A stretch of 64,000 nt of DNA from assembly GCA_029945375.1 (NCBI GenBank), contig JAQOTE010000037.1, positions 1 through 64,000 of the forward strand, in the 5' to 3' direction. Positions 21,604 to 34,047 of this stretch are shown one piece after another; positions within the stretch are counted from its first letter, which is position 1; every line of letters starts with the position of its first letter. The position numbers were made by a program, and so were the translations under genes. Source of the stretch: Agaricus subrufescens (lineage: Eukaryota; Basidiomycota; Agaricomycetes; Agaricales; Agaricaceae). Below the pieces are notes generated by a model. It was given only the letters and a program-made list of their open reading frames with translations, was not told the DNA's origin and ran no database searches.

Positions 21604-24439
21604 ATGTTGTCACTGTCTACCTCGTCAGCCTGGTTCTGGAGGTTATCATTTGTTACAGTTCTCTCTGGTCAAGCCCATTCTTGTGCAGATATTCCATTTC
21701 CTACCGCGCAAAGCGCGAACGAGTTCACACAAAGGCCGTATGACTACCTCATCATTGGTGGGAACTCATTTATGGAATGCCAGATGCACGTTTCTCAGAC
21801 TCTCTAGGTGGAGGGACAGCAGGCCTACTGGTGGCGTCTAGGTCAGTTGGAATTCGATTTTTACCCGTGTATGACTTATACAGCGACTCGGACCAGATTG
21901 GCTGATCATCCATCTCTCCAGATTGGAGTGATAGAAGCAGGGATTTATCACCATAACGATCCAAATGTCGATTTACCCGGTAAGTCTGAGATCAGAAATT
22001 TTGTGAATCGTACCGTTTGATTCTTTTTATGGAGGAATGTCTTTCTCCCCGGCGTTGAAAGATCCGGATCATGACTGGGGCTTCAGGAGTACGCCACAGG
22101 CTCGAGCCGGAAACATGAGCATTGCTGTTGCTCGGTACGTTATCCCTGGTGCAATTGTAAACCGATATCAATGAGTGATGACGGAGCTCTAGGGGCAAGA
22201 TGCTAGGGGGTTCAAGTGGAACTAACTTAATGGCTGCTGGCAGGGGAGCTATTGCGGAATATGATGCCATCAATGACTTTGCTCATTCTCAAGACTGGTC
22301 CTGGGAAGGTCTTTTGCCACACTTCCGCACGATAGAGCGAGTAGCTCCCGCAGATCCCTTCCCAAGCTTCTCTCAGGGCTCTTCTACCGACAACGAGCCC
22401 TGTTTCCGCGGTTATCACGGCCAAATTGAAGTTTCATTCAATGAAATGTATTCTGCAGAAGTACCTGATTACGTTCTTTCTCTGAACAACCTAGGTGTCA
22501 AAACAAACGTGGCGCCGGTAAGCCTTGCGGTATGATTCGAGTTGCCCTATCACTTAGTTGATTTCAGAATAATGGTGACCCTAGTGGTGTTAGTAACAGT
22601 CAGATGAGTATAGAACGGGCACGAGGCGTTCGATCTTATGCTGCTAGAGAGTTCTATTGTAACCAGCCACCCCGTTCGAACCTGCACATACTTGTGGGAG
22701 CTCAGGTAACGTTGTGCTGGCCGGTCATAGCTGATTTAATGGTAATCCACTTACGAAGGTGACACGCATACGATTTGACACCGAGAAGAATGGATCAGTT
22801 CCTGTTGCGATCGGTGCAGAATTTATAGTCCCCGGACTGAACGGCATGTTTGAAGCTGGAGCGGCCAAGGACATCATTCTATCAGCAGGTGCAATTCAAA
22901 CACCGCATTTGCTTGAGCTTTCGGGTAAGACGACTAGCGGATTACGTAGAAAGGGCGACATTGATTTATCACCTTTGAGGCATTGGTAATTCAAGCCTAT
23001 TGAAAGAACTCCAAATTCCAGTAATCGTAGATTTACCTGGTGTTGGCGAAAACCTGCAAGTGAGTTGTCTCGGGGTTCCGGAGACTTTCCGTATTTTGAC
23101 GGCCGGTCTTGCAGGATCATCTCTTCATTCCAGCACAGTTTGACTTAGTTGACAACATTACGACCTTCGGTCAGTTCGGCTCAGGAATTAATCTGCAACA
23201 AGTTTAACATATCGCCTTTGGTTTAAATCAGACAACCTACGCAAAAACCAGACCTTCTTGGCAGAACAACAGGCAACCTAGTACGTATCTCACTGATATT
23301 GATACAACGTGATGTCTTCAATTTCTATAGTAATGCCACGCACGGTGGCTTCTTCACGACAACAGATTCGACAGTCGCGTATCTTCCTTTGTCCAGTTTT
23401 GCAAACTCTTCTCGTATAAATCACCTGTTCGACATTGTTAGATCTGAGGCTTTCTCTGTTGACCTAGACTCTATCCTGGCCTTGGAATTTAACATTCAAC
23501 AAGATTGGGTCATATCAACAAATGTACCTTTCATAGAGCTCATTTTACTGAGTACCGGTATCGTAGATCCCCAACCAAACAAGACATCAACCTCTATTCT
23601 CGCAGGACTTATGGTAAGTACCACCACACCAGTGCTCCAGTGAGGGAAGGCTGAATTCCCTTCTTAGCACCCAATGAGCAGAGGAAGTGTGGTAAGGCCA
23701 TCATTGTCTGGGATATTGGTTCAGTTTCCTACATCCATCTATAGCATATCAACAACACGGATCCACTGGCGCCGCCAATTATCGATCTGGGGTACCTAAC
23801 TCGTGAATTTGGTCAGCGCCAGACATATTAGCTTCGATTTGTCATTCATTCCGCGCAGATATTGAAGTTCTTCTTGACGCCATGAAGTTTGTTCAAAAAA
23901 TCGGTAACCAAGAGCCATTCTCGTCTCTCGTCCACACACAAAATTCCCCTTCACCAACTGTAGATGACGGTGCACTTCGAGAGTAAGTGTTCAAGGGAGG
24001 TGTAAGAATGCCAGCATTTCTCATTGAATGATATAGATACATTAGGAATAGTGGAAGTGTAGGTCATATAATCATGTTCCCACAAGTTTGGCCAGATAAT
24101 TGGGTTTTCCTAGAGTGGATCGCACTATATTGGCACCGCTTCTCTTGGCCCAATTGAGAAAGGGGGTATGTTTTCCCTCTAATATCCTAATCCCTTTGTT
24201 TTGCTGACAGACGGACAAGGCGTTGTCGATGATACTCTACTTGTGCACGGAACATCGAATCTCCGCGTTATCGATGCAAGCGTTCTACCACTACAACTCT
24301 CCGCTCATACTCAACTTACAGTTTATGCCTTAGCGGATGCGGTAAGCAATCATTGTAGTTCTGCTAGGGTAGTCAACTGATCATGACAATACTGATGAAA
24401 AAGGCTGTTGACCGAATAATCAATGGCCTTGATGATTGA
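21604..24439 (+). CDS. secreted GMC oxidoreductase (aryl-alcohol/glucose oxidase type)
   Basis: FAD-dependent alcohol oxidase or dehydrogenase of the glucose-methanol-choline family, 640 residues from 18 exons (first 21604-21757, last 24404-24439; total 1923 nt, all phases agree). A hydrophobic signal peptide (ATG 21604) precedes the FAD-binding loop IIGGGTAG (50-57). GMC signature 1 is RGKMLGGSSGTN (about 124-135) and signature 2 begins GAIQTPHLLELSG. The substrate half ends with SGSHYIGTASLGP (His 572) and LQLSAHTQ (His 618); the 46-residue spacing fits the catalytic His pair. HPMSRGSV and the FAD pyrophosphate motif IDASVLP are intact. In a terpenoid cluster such an enzyme would oxidise a primary or allylic alcohol; a ligninolytic aryl-alcohol role is the alternative. 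The acceptor of exon 3 (21896) was chosen because the earlier AG causes a stop. Confidence 0.92.
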
Positions 24440-25606
24440 TGCATCACCCTTTGGTAACGCTGGTCGACCGTTCCCCATTTCTGGTGATTATACTCGTCGG
24501 GACAAAGCATAATGTTTCTAATTGGAATCTTTGTCCGTAATGAACCTAACATGAACGTGGGAGATCATGTACACGTTCGATGCCACCAGGATGCCACCAT
24601 CATGTAACATAAGTGGCCGCGATGAGACCGGTAATCAGCTGACAGCCGATAAGGGTAAGTGCTCAGGACCAGTCGTCAGGTTCTGCTTTACGGTATGTCT
24701 GCTTACGAAGTTAGGAGAATGAAACCGGCGGAACCTGGGCGGAACCTAAGGCCTTTTGACAAAGTTTCCGTGTCCCTTCACCAGACAAGGATGGAATGAA
24801 TGGCCTCGTAACCGATCACGCACATTAGTAATATTATTAGTATGATCTCACGTCAGGCACAATGCACAAATGATATTGAGTATATTAAGTCGGTGTGCCC
24901 GCAAATCTCGTCTTGGGACGATTATAGTGCTAGTACAATGCCAATTTCACACCACATCATGTCTGATCGAATTTCAGCCTCGTTTCAATGTTCGAATCGA
25001 TTCTGCTTCACATGTTTCTGCTTTAATTCTGACTTCCTGAGGCAAGCTTGAGCCCACTCGTGGCGCCCGGGATATCCCGGACGTTTCCAAGCAACTCGGG
25101 CTGTTCCAGAAGCTCGGCAGCTTTCCTGGTACTGCTATGCAATCAACAAATGGGCACATTTTGCAAAGAAACTGGCGAAGCTTCGCCCAGTGTGTCCCTG
25201 GATATATCCCGTGTTACTATGGGTCCGGAGATGCTGACTGATAGTTTTAGCGAAGTCTACGACAGTTTGTCCGGACATGACGGACTCCTCAACTGACTTT
25301 TGCTTCAAACCATGGTTGTCATCCGTCATATTTCCATTGTGCCACATTCAAATTACCTTCTGTCAGGCTTTGGCTACCGTATCTACGATTTCTCGAGCTG
25401 CATGGAAGATGTTTACCAGATACCCTTCCATCACTGACCTGTCAACGTCAGCCGAAGCTCCCACATTCGGTCTGATTTAGAATAGTATGGTTTCCACACG
25501 TAACAAAACTTACGCACGGCATGTCCAATGGATTGAATAACACAGCAAATGTGTTCCCTACGGTTATCTCAGGCTCCGCTCCCCCGTTCCCAAGTTTTCT
25601 TTGAGG
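24440..25606. other. intergenic, 1.2 kb
   Basis: Spacer between the GMC gene and P450 no. 3 on the same strand. Both strands around 24840-25350 carry short open frames with no recognisable family; they were left unannotated. Probably promoter sequence. Confidence 0.45.
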
Positions 25607-27692
25607 ATGTCAGGCATTCTTGTTGAAGTCTCCGCGAATCCTTATTTGGCGCCTGTCCTTGTTTTCCTCCTGAGCAGCGTTCTCTTCGCCGTTCTTCGAC
25701 CGAAGGACCGTAGCTTGTCAAGACCGCCGGGACCTTCTTCACTTCCAATCATTGGAAATATATGGCGTCTGGATCCCAGGAGTGCTTGGTACGAGCTCGC
25801 TCTACTAAAAGAGAAATACGGTGTGTGGTATGTTGTATCACGCGTCTAGAGTAGGCTGGAACTGCACCATGAAGGGAACCTTATCTATTATCATGGCCTA
25901 GGCAACCACATTTTGGTCGCGAATGATATGGAAACTGTCAAAGACCTCTTGGAGAAACGGAGTAACATATATACCGATCGACCGGCATTCACTGTTCTTG
26001 GAGAGATGATGGAGCTCGGACAGAGCATGCCTTTGCTTCCATATGGACCGGAATGGCGTGCCTGTAGAAAATTGGCACATGTCGCTTTGAGTATCACAGC
26101 AGTCACAAAGTACTATCATACGCAAGAATTTTTGACCGCGTTATTACTGAAAGACATTCTTGACAAGCCCAAGAGGTTTTTTGACCATGTTCGACTGTAA
26201 GGAAGGCCTATCACACCATATTCTCTATCTCATATAATGATCGTAGAACTGCCGGCCGCATTATACTGGTGGTAGGGTATGGCCTGACGGTTGAAAACGC
26301 GGATGATAATGTACGCAATATTCAAATCATAGTCAGTATTCTTTCTTGTGACATCAATTTCCAGTATATCACCGATGCCGAAGTGACCATGCGAGTAATT
26401 GGTAAGGCTTCAGTTCCAGGAGCATACCTCGCCGATCTGTTTCCTTTCTGTGAGATGAGATTCTCCTCTATGAGAACCCATTCTTGCGAGGTTGATACAT
26501 CAATCTACAGTAAAGTATCTAACATTCCTGCCATTTCAAAAGGAAGCAGATGAAGGCCGGATGATGATCGCAAACCTTGTTTCCAAACCGTTCATGCACG
26601 TCAAATTGGAGAATGTAAGCTGACCACAAGTAATTATTGTCGGTCCCCTTTCCTTTGTTAAGCAGTAGAACATAGGCTTCTGGAACAGCACCCGAATCCC
26701 TAACCCGGGATCTGCTGGAACAGGAATTCGAGGATTTGAAATTGCACGAACACCGAGTGAAATGGACGGTAGGATCATTGTATGGAGCCGGATCCGAGAC
26801 GGTCTGTTTCCCTCACTTCTGTCATTTATCATACTCAACGGGCGTTAGACATATACATCAGTACTCGTGTTCATCCTGGCCATGGCAATGAATCCAGACG
26901 TTCAGCGAAAAGCTCAAGCGGAAATCGATGCTTTATTACCTTCCAGCCGCCTTGTAAAAATTGTAGATGCTCCTCATCTACCTTACATGCGGGCAGTCAT
27001 CAAAGAGTGCCTGAGATGGCACCCGGCTCTACCTCTCGGTAAGCTTCCCTATAGATGGTTCGATATTCTGAGGTAGCTCAGGCAAGATGTTTGAAGGCCT
27101 TGCGAGATGTACAGCAGACAATAGCGTTTACAATGGTTATTTCATACCTAAAGGAACCATAGTATTACCAAATGTCTGGTAGGTTCCGTCCTATCGTCCT
27201 TGTGTGTTTTGGTTCCACGGATGTCTAGGGCGATCGCGTTTGCACCGAATTCGAAGTATGACCCTCAAAAATTTATGCCAGAAAGATTCCTAGACGAGAC
27301 TCAAGATATCGTTGATCCTACAACATATGCATTTGGTTTTGGAAAGCGGCATGTTTTCATTCAATAATTCGGGTTTTGAATCTGATTTTGCTTCTTATTT
27401 TGCTTTGACTCAGAGTTTGTCCTGGCAAGGCGTTGGCTGAAAATTCAATATTCGTCATTATGGCGAATTTGATAACCACATTCAATATAGTACCACCTGA
27501 AGGTGGAATGGGTACACCGAAGTTCGGGGAATACCTTATAAGGTATGTGATATATGTATATGTTTCTCCGTTAGCGAGCGTAACGTTGTTACCGATTAAA
27601 CAAGTTATCCGGAGGAGTTTGGGTGCCGGTTCATCCCGAGACCTGGCATAGAACAAATCGTCAGAGCCGCTGCGACCGAGTCTACTTTTTGA
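25607..27692 (+). CDS. cytochrome P450 (cluster P450 no. 3)
   Basis: P450 of the CYP2-like class common in Agaricomycetes, 507 residues in 11 exons: 25607-25820, 25875-26196, 26247-26310, 26365-26449, 26511-26614, 26676-26801, 26849-27038, 27097-27178, 27229-27348, 27414-27542, 27605-27692. The N-terminal anchor ([18 protein letters not shown]) is followed by the hinge [13 protein letters not shown]. Motifs are GAGSETTYTS (I-helix), KECLRWHP (ExxR, 358-361), FMPERF and heme loop FGFGKRVCPGK (Cys 438). The C-terminal tail ends RAAATESTF. The intron just before the heme Cys uses a GC donor (GCATGT). The 11 exons add to 1524 nt without any stop, so the gene is intact. It is the last member of the cluster. 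Confidence 0.92.
27349..27413 (+). other. GC-AG intron next to the heme-binding Cys
   Basis: Joining ...FGFGKR to VCPGK in frame needs a 65-nt intron beginning GCATGT and ending GACTCAG. The donor has the usual GTATGT pattern except for T to C at position 2. Confidence 0.75.
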
Positions 27693-28405
27693 TTTGCTTT
27701 ACCTATGAGTATATTATTTTGTGGGTCGATATCCATCTTACATCCTACGAGACCGTAATATTCCCGCTGTACTTAGAAAATTTGGAGTCATATTCGTTCA
27801 TGCTGATATGTGAAACTTTTCATTGAAGGGGAAAGAAGTGATTATAGGCCCACAGTAACGCCTACCCATGACAGCTCACTGCTCAGATAGATTTCATCAG
27901 TTTATAATAACATCGTAGAAGGTTTCTCCATACAGACTAGTAAGAACATATTCGTTTCAAAACTGTCCACCATGTGACCGAGGGAGGGATAGGTGCTTGC
28001 TTGGAGAAATCAGTGTCAAGCGCCGTCAACGGTCACGTCCAGAAACCACCTCGTGTTGCATTGTTAAGCTATTGGTGTGATGCAATGAAGATTATATATT
28101 TCCTGATATATACCACCTATTTTTATATATGGGCGCCCTTCCACAGGAACTCAATCATCTGTAAAGCAACCGTTATGTTCTGTGCTGCGTGCTCCACGAT
28201 CTTAGGTTCAGTACTGTCGTTCGCTGCGGTTTGGCTCAAATTTACGAATGCTTTGGATACATGAAGTTCAATAAAAGAGCAGTGATCCAGCGCGTTTGTG
28301 CATTGACATTCGAATCAGATCGAGAACTACATTATTCGTCCACCGGTTCTTGAGTCTGTTGTTCGGGGAGATAGAAGCCGATCGGTGGCCCATAACGATC
28401 TTTTA
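27693..28405. other. convergent intergenic region, 713 bp
   Basis: Between the 3' ends of P450 no. 3 (+) and the GH5 gene (-). A plus-strand frame at 27974-28264 with one hydrophobic stretch has no homologue I recognise. Right edge of the proposed cluster. Confidence 0.45.
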
Positions 28406-30131
28406 TTACGCATGCGCCCGTAAAGTACGATTAAGTTCCTCTCGCGCGATGCAATTCTCGAAGCTGAAGCTCCGGGCGAGTTCCTCCAGTTCGGCTAGTC
28501 CCATTCCCGTAAAGTGTTCAGCCCATTCTTTGATCATGAACTCGGCAAAAAGAATCGTCCGTGAGATTCTTGTTACTCTTTCTTCCGGTGTCCATATCGG
28601 TGGGTAGAGCTTCAGTTTTTGCGGGTTGTCGGATACTTCTGTTCGGATAAGGTTTACAATGGGTTCGTACGCATATTTGACGTCGGTGTCATCTTTACCC
28701 CAGGCGTCTACTGCTAATTTATGCTTTCGCATAAGGAAAGTCTTGAGGAGTTTCATGTATGGCGTATTTTGAGAAACGTGAACCATCCCCTGGAAACCGA
28801 TATCCTTGTATAGCCAAATGGACCAGCTGAGTCGGTCCTGATTGTTATCGGGACGTCAGTTTCAGTGTACATGATGACCATCACAGCTTACCCTGCGGTA
28901 GATTTCCAGCTGATCTTTGACTACTCTCAACCGAGCTTCATTTATCGTCTCCCAATCAGCACCGTCGTACTCTTTTCTTGCGTATACAGGACCCCATTCC
29001 CCATTCCACACGCATAATCCCCTATCATCCATCCACTTCCGCTTCCTCTCGTAAGTCTTTATAAGCCTTTCCTTTTGTTCATTACTCCCGATATAGATAC
29101 CCGGAGAATTTGGAAACCCGTATATCGCATAGTCGTGTATGGAGAAGGCTGCATTGACCCATCGGCCTTCGGCTACGTCATCAGGGAATTGAGTGAAGTC
29201 TGTTGCAAACGTGTTCCCATCAAGGAAGATGATATGGTTGACATCGACGCTCCTGACAGCTTCCACCAAACGATCATAGACTCTCACAAGCTGCAACTGT
29301 TTGACTCCATCTTTTCCGCCAATGTCGGTTTTGCCCCACCCGCTTGGGTCAGCAGGTTCGTTGATCAGATTGAACCCGGCTATCCATGCGTTATCTTTGT
29401 ACCGCTCCGCAATGACTGTCCATAACCACACGAGACGGTCTTGGAAGTGCTTGTGTCTCCAAAAGTTAGGAAGATGTGTACCAGCATCGCAATGCCATCC
29501 ACCTGATTGGCCTCCAGGAACAGAATGCATATCTATGATAGTATAGATAGATTGTTGAGCGCAAATTGAGATGGCCCTATCGAGGTGAGTGAAGGCATTT
29601 GCTCGGAGATGCATCGGGTTACCGTCATCTATATGAAAGATATGTGAACACGACCAAAAAGCGCGTCAAAAACTAACCCTCGAAATGACGATAATTAACT
29701 GCGATTCGAATGCAGTTCAATCCAAGAGACCTAAAGAATTTGGCATCCGCTTCGGCAAAAAAGTATTCTAAAAACTGATCAAGGTATCGTTAACATGTAT
29801 CCTGAAGAGAGCGTGAAATGTTGCTTACTTTGTCGAAAAAGAAATTCGATTTGGTTTCTCCTAAAACATCCGCAAGCGCCTCCCGAATCTGATATTCACA
29901 ACCAGGATACCCTTGTCCAACAGTTGCCGTCAACCAACAGCCAGTGATGCACTGCCTTTTGAACATACCGGATATAAAGTTCTCCATTCTAGGTACTTGT
30001 CAGTACAAGAAAGGACTGCTTTTATTATACCATACTTACAACATCCATCCCCCTAAGCCGGCACCTTTGAGAACCACTTCCTCCTGGCGCTCGTTTACTA
30101 TCACAGTGCCTGATACTCGAAGGAATGACAT
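28406..30131 (-). CDS. glycoside hydrolase family 5 (exo-beta-1,3-glucanase-like)
   Basis: Retaining beta-glycosidase with a TIM barrel, 486 residues, six exons (30131-30040, 29988-29969, 29911-29829, 29774-29678, 29628-28892, 28837-28406). The start reads MSFLRVSGTVIVNERQEE, then KGAGLGGWMLMENFI, a typical GH5 opening without a signal peptide, so it may be cytosolic or unconventionally secreted. The acid/base Glu lies in GFNLINEPADP (about 188) and the nucleophile Glu in CVWNGEWGPVYA (about 308). Other barrel markers are IDMHSVPGGQSGGW and NHIIFLDGN. A 140-residue helical C-terminal extension follows. The exact substrate (beta-1,3-, beta-1,6-glucan or glucosylceramide) cannot be read from sequence. 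Confidence 0.9.
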
Positions 30132-30426
30132 TTGACGAGTTTAGCTTCGTGGTGGTTTGTTACGAAGTCGACGGTGAAATTATGGTAGGCTGATTTTCGG
30201 CATTTTGTCGCTACATTGGGAGCTGCTTTCTGGACAAGGACAAATAGGAGGCCAATGACTGAAACCGTGTGACCCTACTTCGGCCCGACGGGCCGACCGC
30301 TCATAAACAATTGATCGCACACTTTCGTAAAGCATATGAAAAAGAGACACCTGATCATTTTGAATTTCACCAATTTATGAAGGGTGCATCCATAAGCAAA
30401 TTTACACAGTCTACAATAGATAGAAA

Positions 30427-31715
30427 CTAAACACCCAAGCCCTGGTTATGTTCATCCACAAGCTTTTTTACCAGCTTTGCAACTTCGACAGCACCCTTAA
30501 AACGGAGTAGTATTAATCACATGAAGACGATATCGAAGGAAGATAACTTACAGGAGTGTCGGAATGCACACAAATGGTTACTTCCTCGATATGATCACCG
30601 AGCGGGAGGGCACGTCCTGCTACATTGGTCGTAATCAATCGGTTCTTGAGGAGTCGATTAACCTTTGTCAGAATAAGCAGATAACCATATAAACATCTGT
30701 GGGTGAATTGTCACTAGTTATAAAGCCACTTACACGGTTGACTACATCCTCGCTCTTTACAGGATCATGCGTCCTTAAAAAAAGGCCAAATTTGAATATG
30801 AATGGAAAACGTATTCCCAGAGATTACTTACTTCGTGATCAAGAGTTTACCATTTTCATCGTACTCCAAATCCGCAAACCATTCTAAACCCATCAGTAAG
30901 CACATATACCACCCAACACAAAACATAGAAAGAAAAGCAGTAATGGCAGGTGGAAAGAAAGAGAGAAAGATAGGATGTACCAGGTATGAACTTAACGTTT
31001 TCCGCGTTTGCCGCAACCTCATGCATTGTCCCCGCCATGCCAACAAAAGCAATGTTCCCGAAAACCTTGCAGGCACTGACACCCGCTTTTGCCAACTCTA
31101 GATCCCTAGCCATCTGGCCATAAATTGCTCCGTGTGGTTTCAAGTGGTGCATTTCCATTCCATATACTTTGAGAAATCCAGACAGAGCACCGGCTTGATA
31201 GACGAAACAATTGAATAGTTCAACCTGGGATTATTAATCATCAGATCGATGTTAGTGTGAGAGAAAAAAACAGATCAGGACAGGAAGAAATAACGTACAC
31301 TGGAAATTTTCATTTCCCTGCGACCGAACCCTTGTTTATCTGGCAAGGAGGGGTGAGCACCGACCTTGACATCATTTAGCTTTGCATATGCGACAGTCTG
31401 GTTCATGATATCCCAATCTCTTATCAAGAGTCGCATTAGCGCAGTATGAAACTGTGATAAAGGGGCTTACGATGCATGGAAACCGCAAGCGACATTCGCC
31501 AAGTGAATAGTTTTCATAAGCTCTTCATCATCTCCCTACAACGTTACTCAGCACTTTCGAAATTAACAAACACAAGTCGTGCTGTCTTTACCATCCGATA
31601 GATGCTGTAGCCCTTATATGATTGACGTCAAGCCTCTACAACAAGAATTCACGGGTTAATGTAAGCTTACCTCGCCTAAATCAGAGTTAACAGTCGCTTT
31701 CAGAGGTTTGGTCAT
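30427..31715 (-). CDS. LamB/YcsF family protein (5-oxoprolinase subunit A, PxpA-like)
   Basis: Small soluble protein of 255 residues in nine exons (31715-31671, 31612-31592, 31535-31471, 31419-31299, 31224-30981, 30883-30832, then about 30772-30733, 30668-30558 and 30495-30427). Family motifs appear in order: [73 protein letters not shown] and the C-terminal CVHSDTPGAVEVA. In bacteria PxpA acts with PxpB and PxpC to open 5-oxoproline to glutamate. No PxpB or PxpC gene is present in this window. Fungi usually carry the large ATP-dependent 5-oxoprolinase instead, so this standalone subunit may have another role or a distant partner. Confidence 0.9.
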
Positions 31716-32326
31716 TTCGAGTCAAGTTGTCAAGCTCGGAAGTACTGGAGGAGATAGTGTGAGCCAAGGAACGATATACAAGTATATACAAAAACGTACA
31801 TACAATAGTGTCCAGACCGAATGTGACACGGCGGACAAACAGTTGTCAAATGGAGGTAGCGGGTTTGATGTCAAGTGGTAGAATACTGATGCGTCAAATC
31901 AGGAGTCAATTACCTCATCTGTCACGCTTCACAAGTCGGGTGATATGAATGAGCCAATGTACGGGCCTTATGGCCGTTACAAGGATTTCCAGATACGAGA
32001 CAAGCGCTGATGCCTGTTGTCTTTCCTATACTAACTCCAGGTAAGCCTAGTAAGTAGGCTAATATATGCTAGCAGGATCCACGTCACACCTGTAATATGG
32101 CGCATCAACGGTTGCCGACGATCTGACAAACCGCTTGACATCAAACCCCCTTATCTCCATTTGACAGCTAATTGTCCGCCGTGTGAGAAACACTATGGTC
32201 ACAGGGGGCAAATTGGAAATTACATGGCTACGGGTATACATTTGATATAAGACATATAAAACCACGTGAAATTCAGTATAATATAAAAAGTTCGCGATAG
32301 AGTGCTTCAATAAAATCAACACGCCC
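31716..32326. other. intergenic, 611 bp
   Basis: Promoter side of the PxpA-like gene and 3' side of the six-hairpin glycosidase gene, both on the minus strand. No gene was recognised. Confidence 0.5.
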
Positions 32327-34047
32327 CTATATCCAACCAATGACGGCAATGAGAATGCATGAGAACACTAAAGTTGCTCCAGCGCCTTGCAATCTTAGAC
32401 TAGTGCAGCCACCGTTCGCGCCCCTCGCTCCATCGGCAATCCAATCCCTCCATGCAGAATGTAATTGAATTGCGAAAGCTTCCGATTCAGGTGACATTGA
32501 ACCTTCGTGAGGGAATGAATTAGGATTAACGACCGGCGCGAGCCAACCTTCTTGTGTCAAATGGCCGTAACTGGGGAACACTGTGGGCATTGGCGTTGGT
32601 ACTGTCGAAGTAGCGCTGGAGGCTGGAGACGTAGTGGTAGAGATTGAGGACATAGACGTAGAAGATCTGGAGGGCCGAGATGAACGCGAGATCGAAGTCA
32701 CACTAGAATTAGATTGAGTAGATGTAGTGCGTGGTCGCGCAGATGACGACGTCATGACGAACGAAGCTGGGGGTCCACCTGATGGCGCAAACAGTGTCTG
32801 TCTGATTTTCTCTGCGGCAGGCACATGTTTAAACTGATCCAGCATAACAGCTGCCCTGAATACTGTGGCAGCCAATAGAGCTGAACCAGAAGTATCGTAA
32901 AAGTTGCCGGTCGAATCCGCAGAGACATCAGGATAATTTGTGAATACGTTCACCGAGGTATCCTATACCTCAGAGATTCAACTATGGGAATAGAAGTACG
33001 TTTATCATAGACGCACCAAAACGGCATACATTCCATCATGGATTTCTTGTATCCAATGCGTTAAATCTTTTTGTTGATTTTTCATTTTCTTCGCGAAAGG
33101 GGAATTACGGATTGTGGCCAAAACGCGGAGCATTCCAGCTGCAGCCCATCCATTACCTTGAGAGGCATGAGATCCAATCATAAATAATCAAGAAGACGTA
33201 CCTGTCGTCCAATGTCCTTCATCAGCACTATTACCAAACATGATATGTTTCCACCTATTCTGAGCGCCTGAATCGCGCAAATAATTCCTGTACAATTTGA
33301 TTTGATTATACGCCTCCATTAATAACGTCTGGTTGTTCGATATGACACCGTAGTAAGCCAGGAACGGTGGTACCATGTACACGGAGTCACTCCTTTCCCA
33401 GGGTATTATTAGACGAAGGACGCGTGCTCGCACAATATCGACGCACCAAAGTTGAACCTCAAGAACTCGATGAGAAATAGCTCCATCATCCGTCCGGGGA
33501 ACCACATTCAATAACCAACCCAACTGATCCTGAGCAGCACCAGCATAATCCAACCCACTACCATTATCCACTCCCGTCCAATTTGCCAACAGGATACTCA
33601 TACCTATCGATGAAGGATCCCCAGCGCTACCATCCGGTAATAGTGGTTTCGGTCCCACGAGATTTTGAAACGGTCGATTAGCCACGACATTTTTGGCGAT
33701 CGCGAAAAAGGGTTCAAGAGAGGAGTTTAGGCCGTCTGGAGGAAAAGAGGGCGGTGGCGGTAGGTTGTTGTTCGAAAACACGGAATAACGTGTTGCATTG
33801 AGTTCGAGGATGGTTTGCGTCCGAGTGCCTAATTCCCAACTACGCGTCGTAATGACGAAAAGCTTAATTTTCATTTCAGTCGAACGGGTCGTCATTGATG
33901 GCAAGCTTACCTTTTCTTGGCACTCTCTGCCAAGCGTTGACTGATTATATTGACTTGCTCATCCGTCAAGTTTTGGGCCGAAGACAGTTGGAAGAGCGAC
34001 AACAGTAGGAAGAAGTAGGGAAAGAAGTAGGAACAGCCGAGTATCAT
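32327..34047 (-). CDS. GPI-anchored six-hairpin glycosidase (GH105/GH88-like)
   Basis: Secreted glycosidase of 498 residues in five exons (34047-33911, 33839-33447, 33392-33202, 33156-33017, 32962-32327). A signal peptide (YFFPYFFLLLSLFQLSSA) is followed by the (alpha/alpha)6 domain. Motifs are WELGTRTQTILELN, DQLGWLLN, SDSVYMVPPFLAYYG with the Asp used for hydration in unsaturated glucuronyl/rhamnogalacturonyl hydrolases, DEGHWTTGNGWAAAGM and FYDTSGSALLAA. A spacer of about 60 residues made mostly of Ser, Thr, Arg and Pro follows, then a further stretch and a hydrophobic C-terminal tail (GATLVFSCILIAVIGWI) typical of a GPI signal. It probably acts at the cell wall on pectin or glycan fragments; the substrate is inferred only at family level. 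Confidence 0.85.

Noticed and set aside
21842..21896. Apparent frameshift in the GMC gene after LLVASR
   Set aside because: The acceptor at 21896 instead of the earlier AG gives the conserved continuation RLADHPSLQIGVIEAG.
24842..25480. Several overlapping short frames on both strands
   Set aside because: None resembles a known family and none can be extended by splicing into a convincing protein.
27974..28264. Plus-strand 96-residue frame with a hydrophobic stretch
   Set aside because: No family resemblance, no supporting exons, and it lies between convergent genes where 3' UTR sequence is expected.
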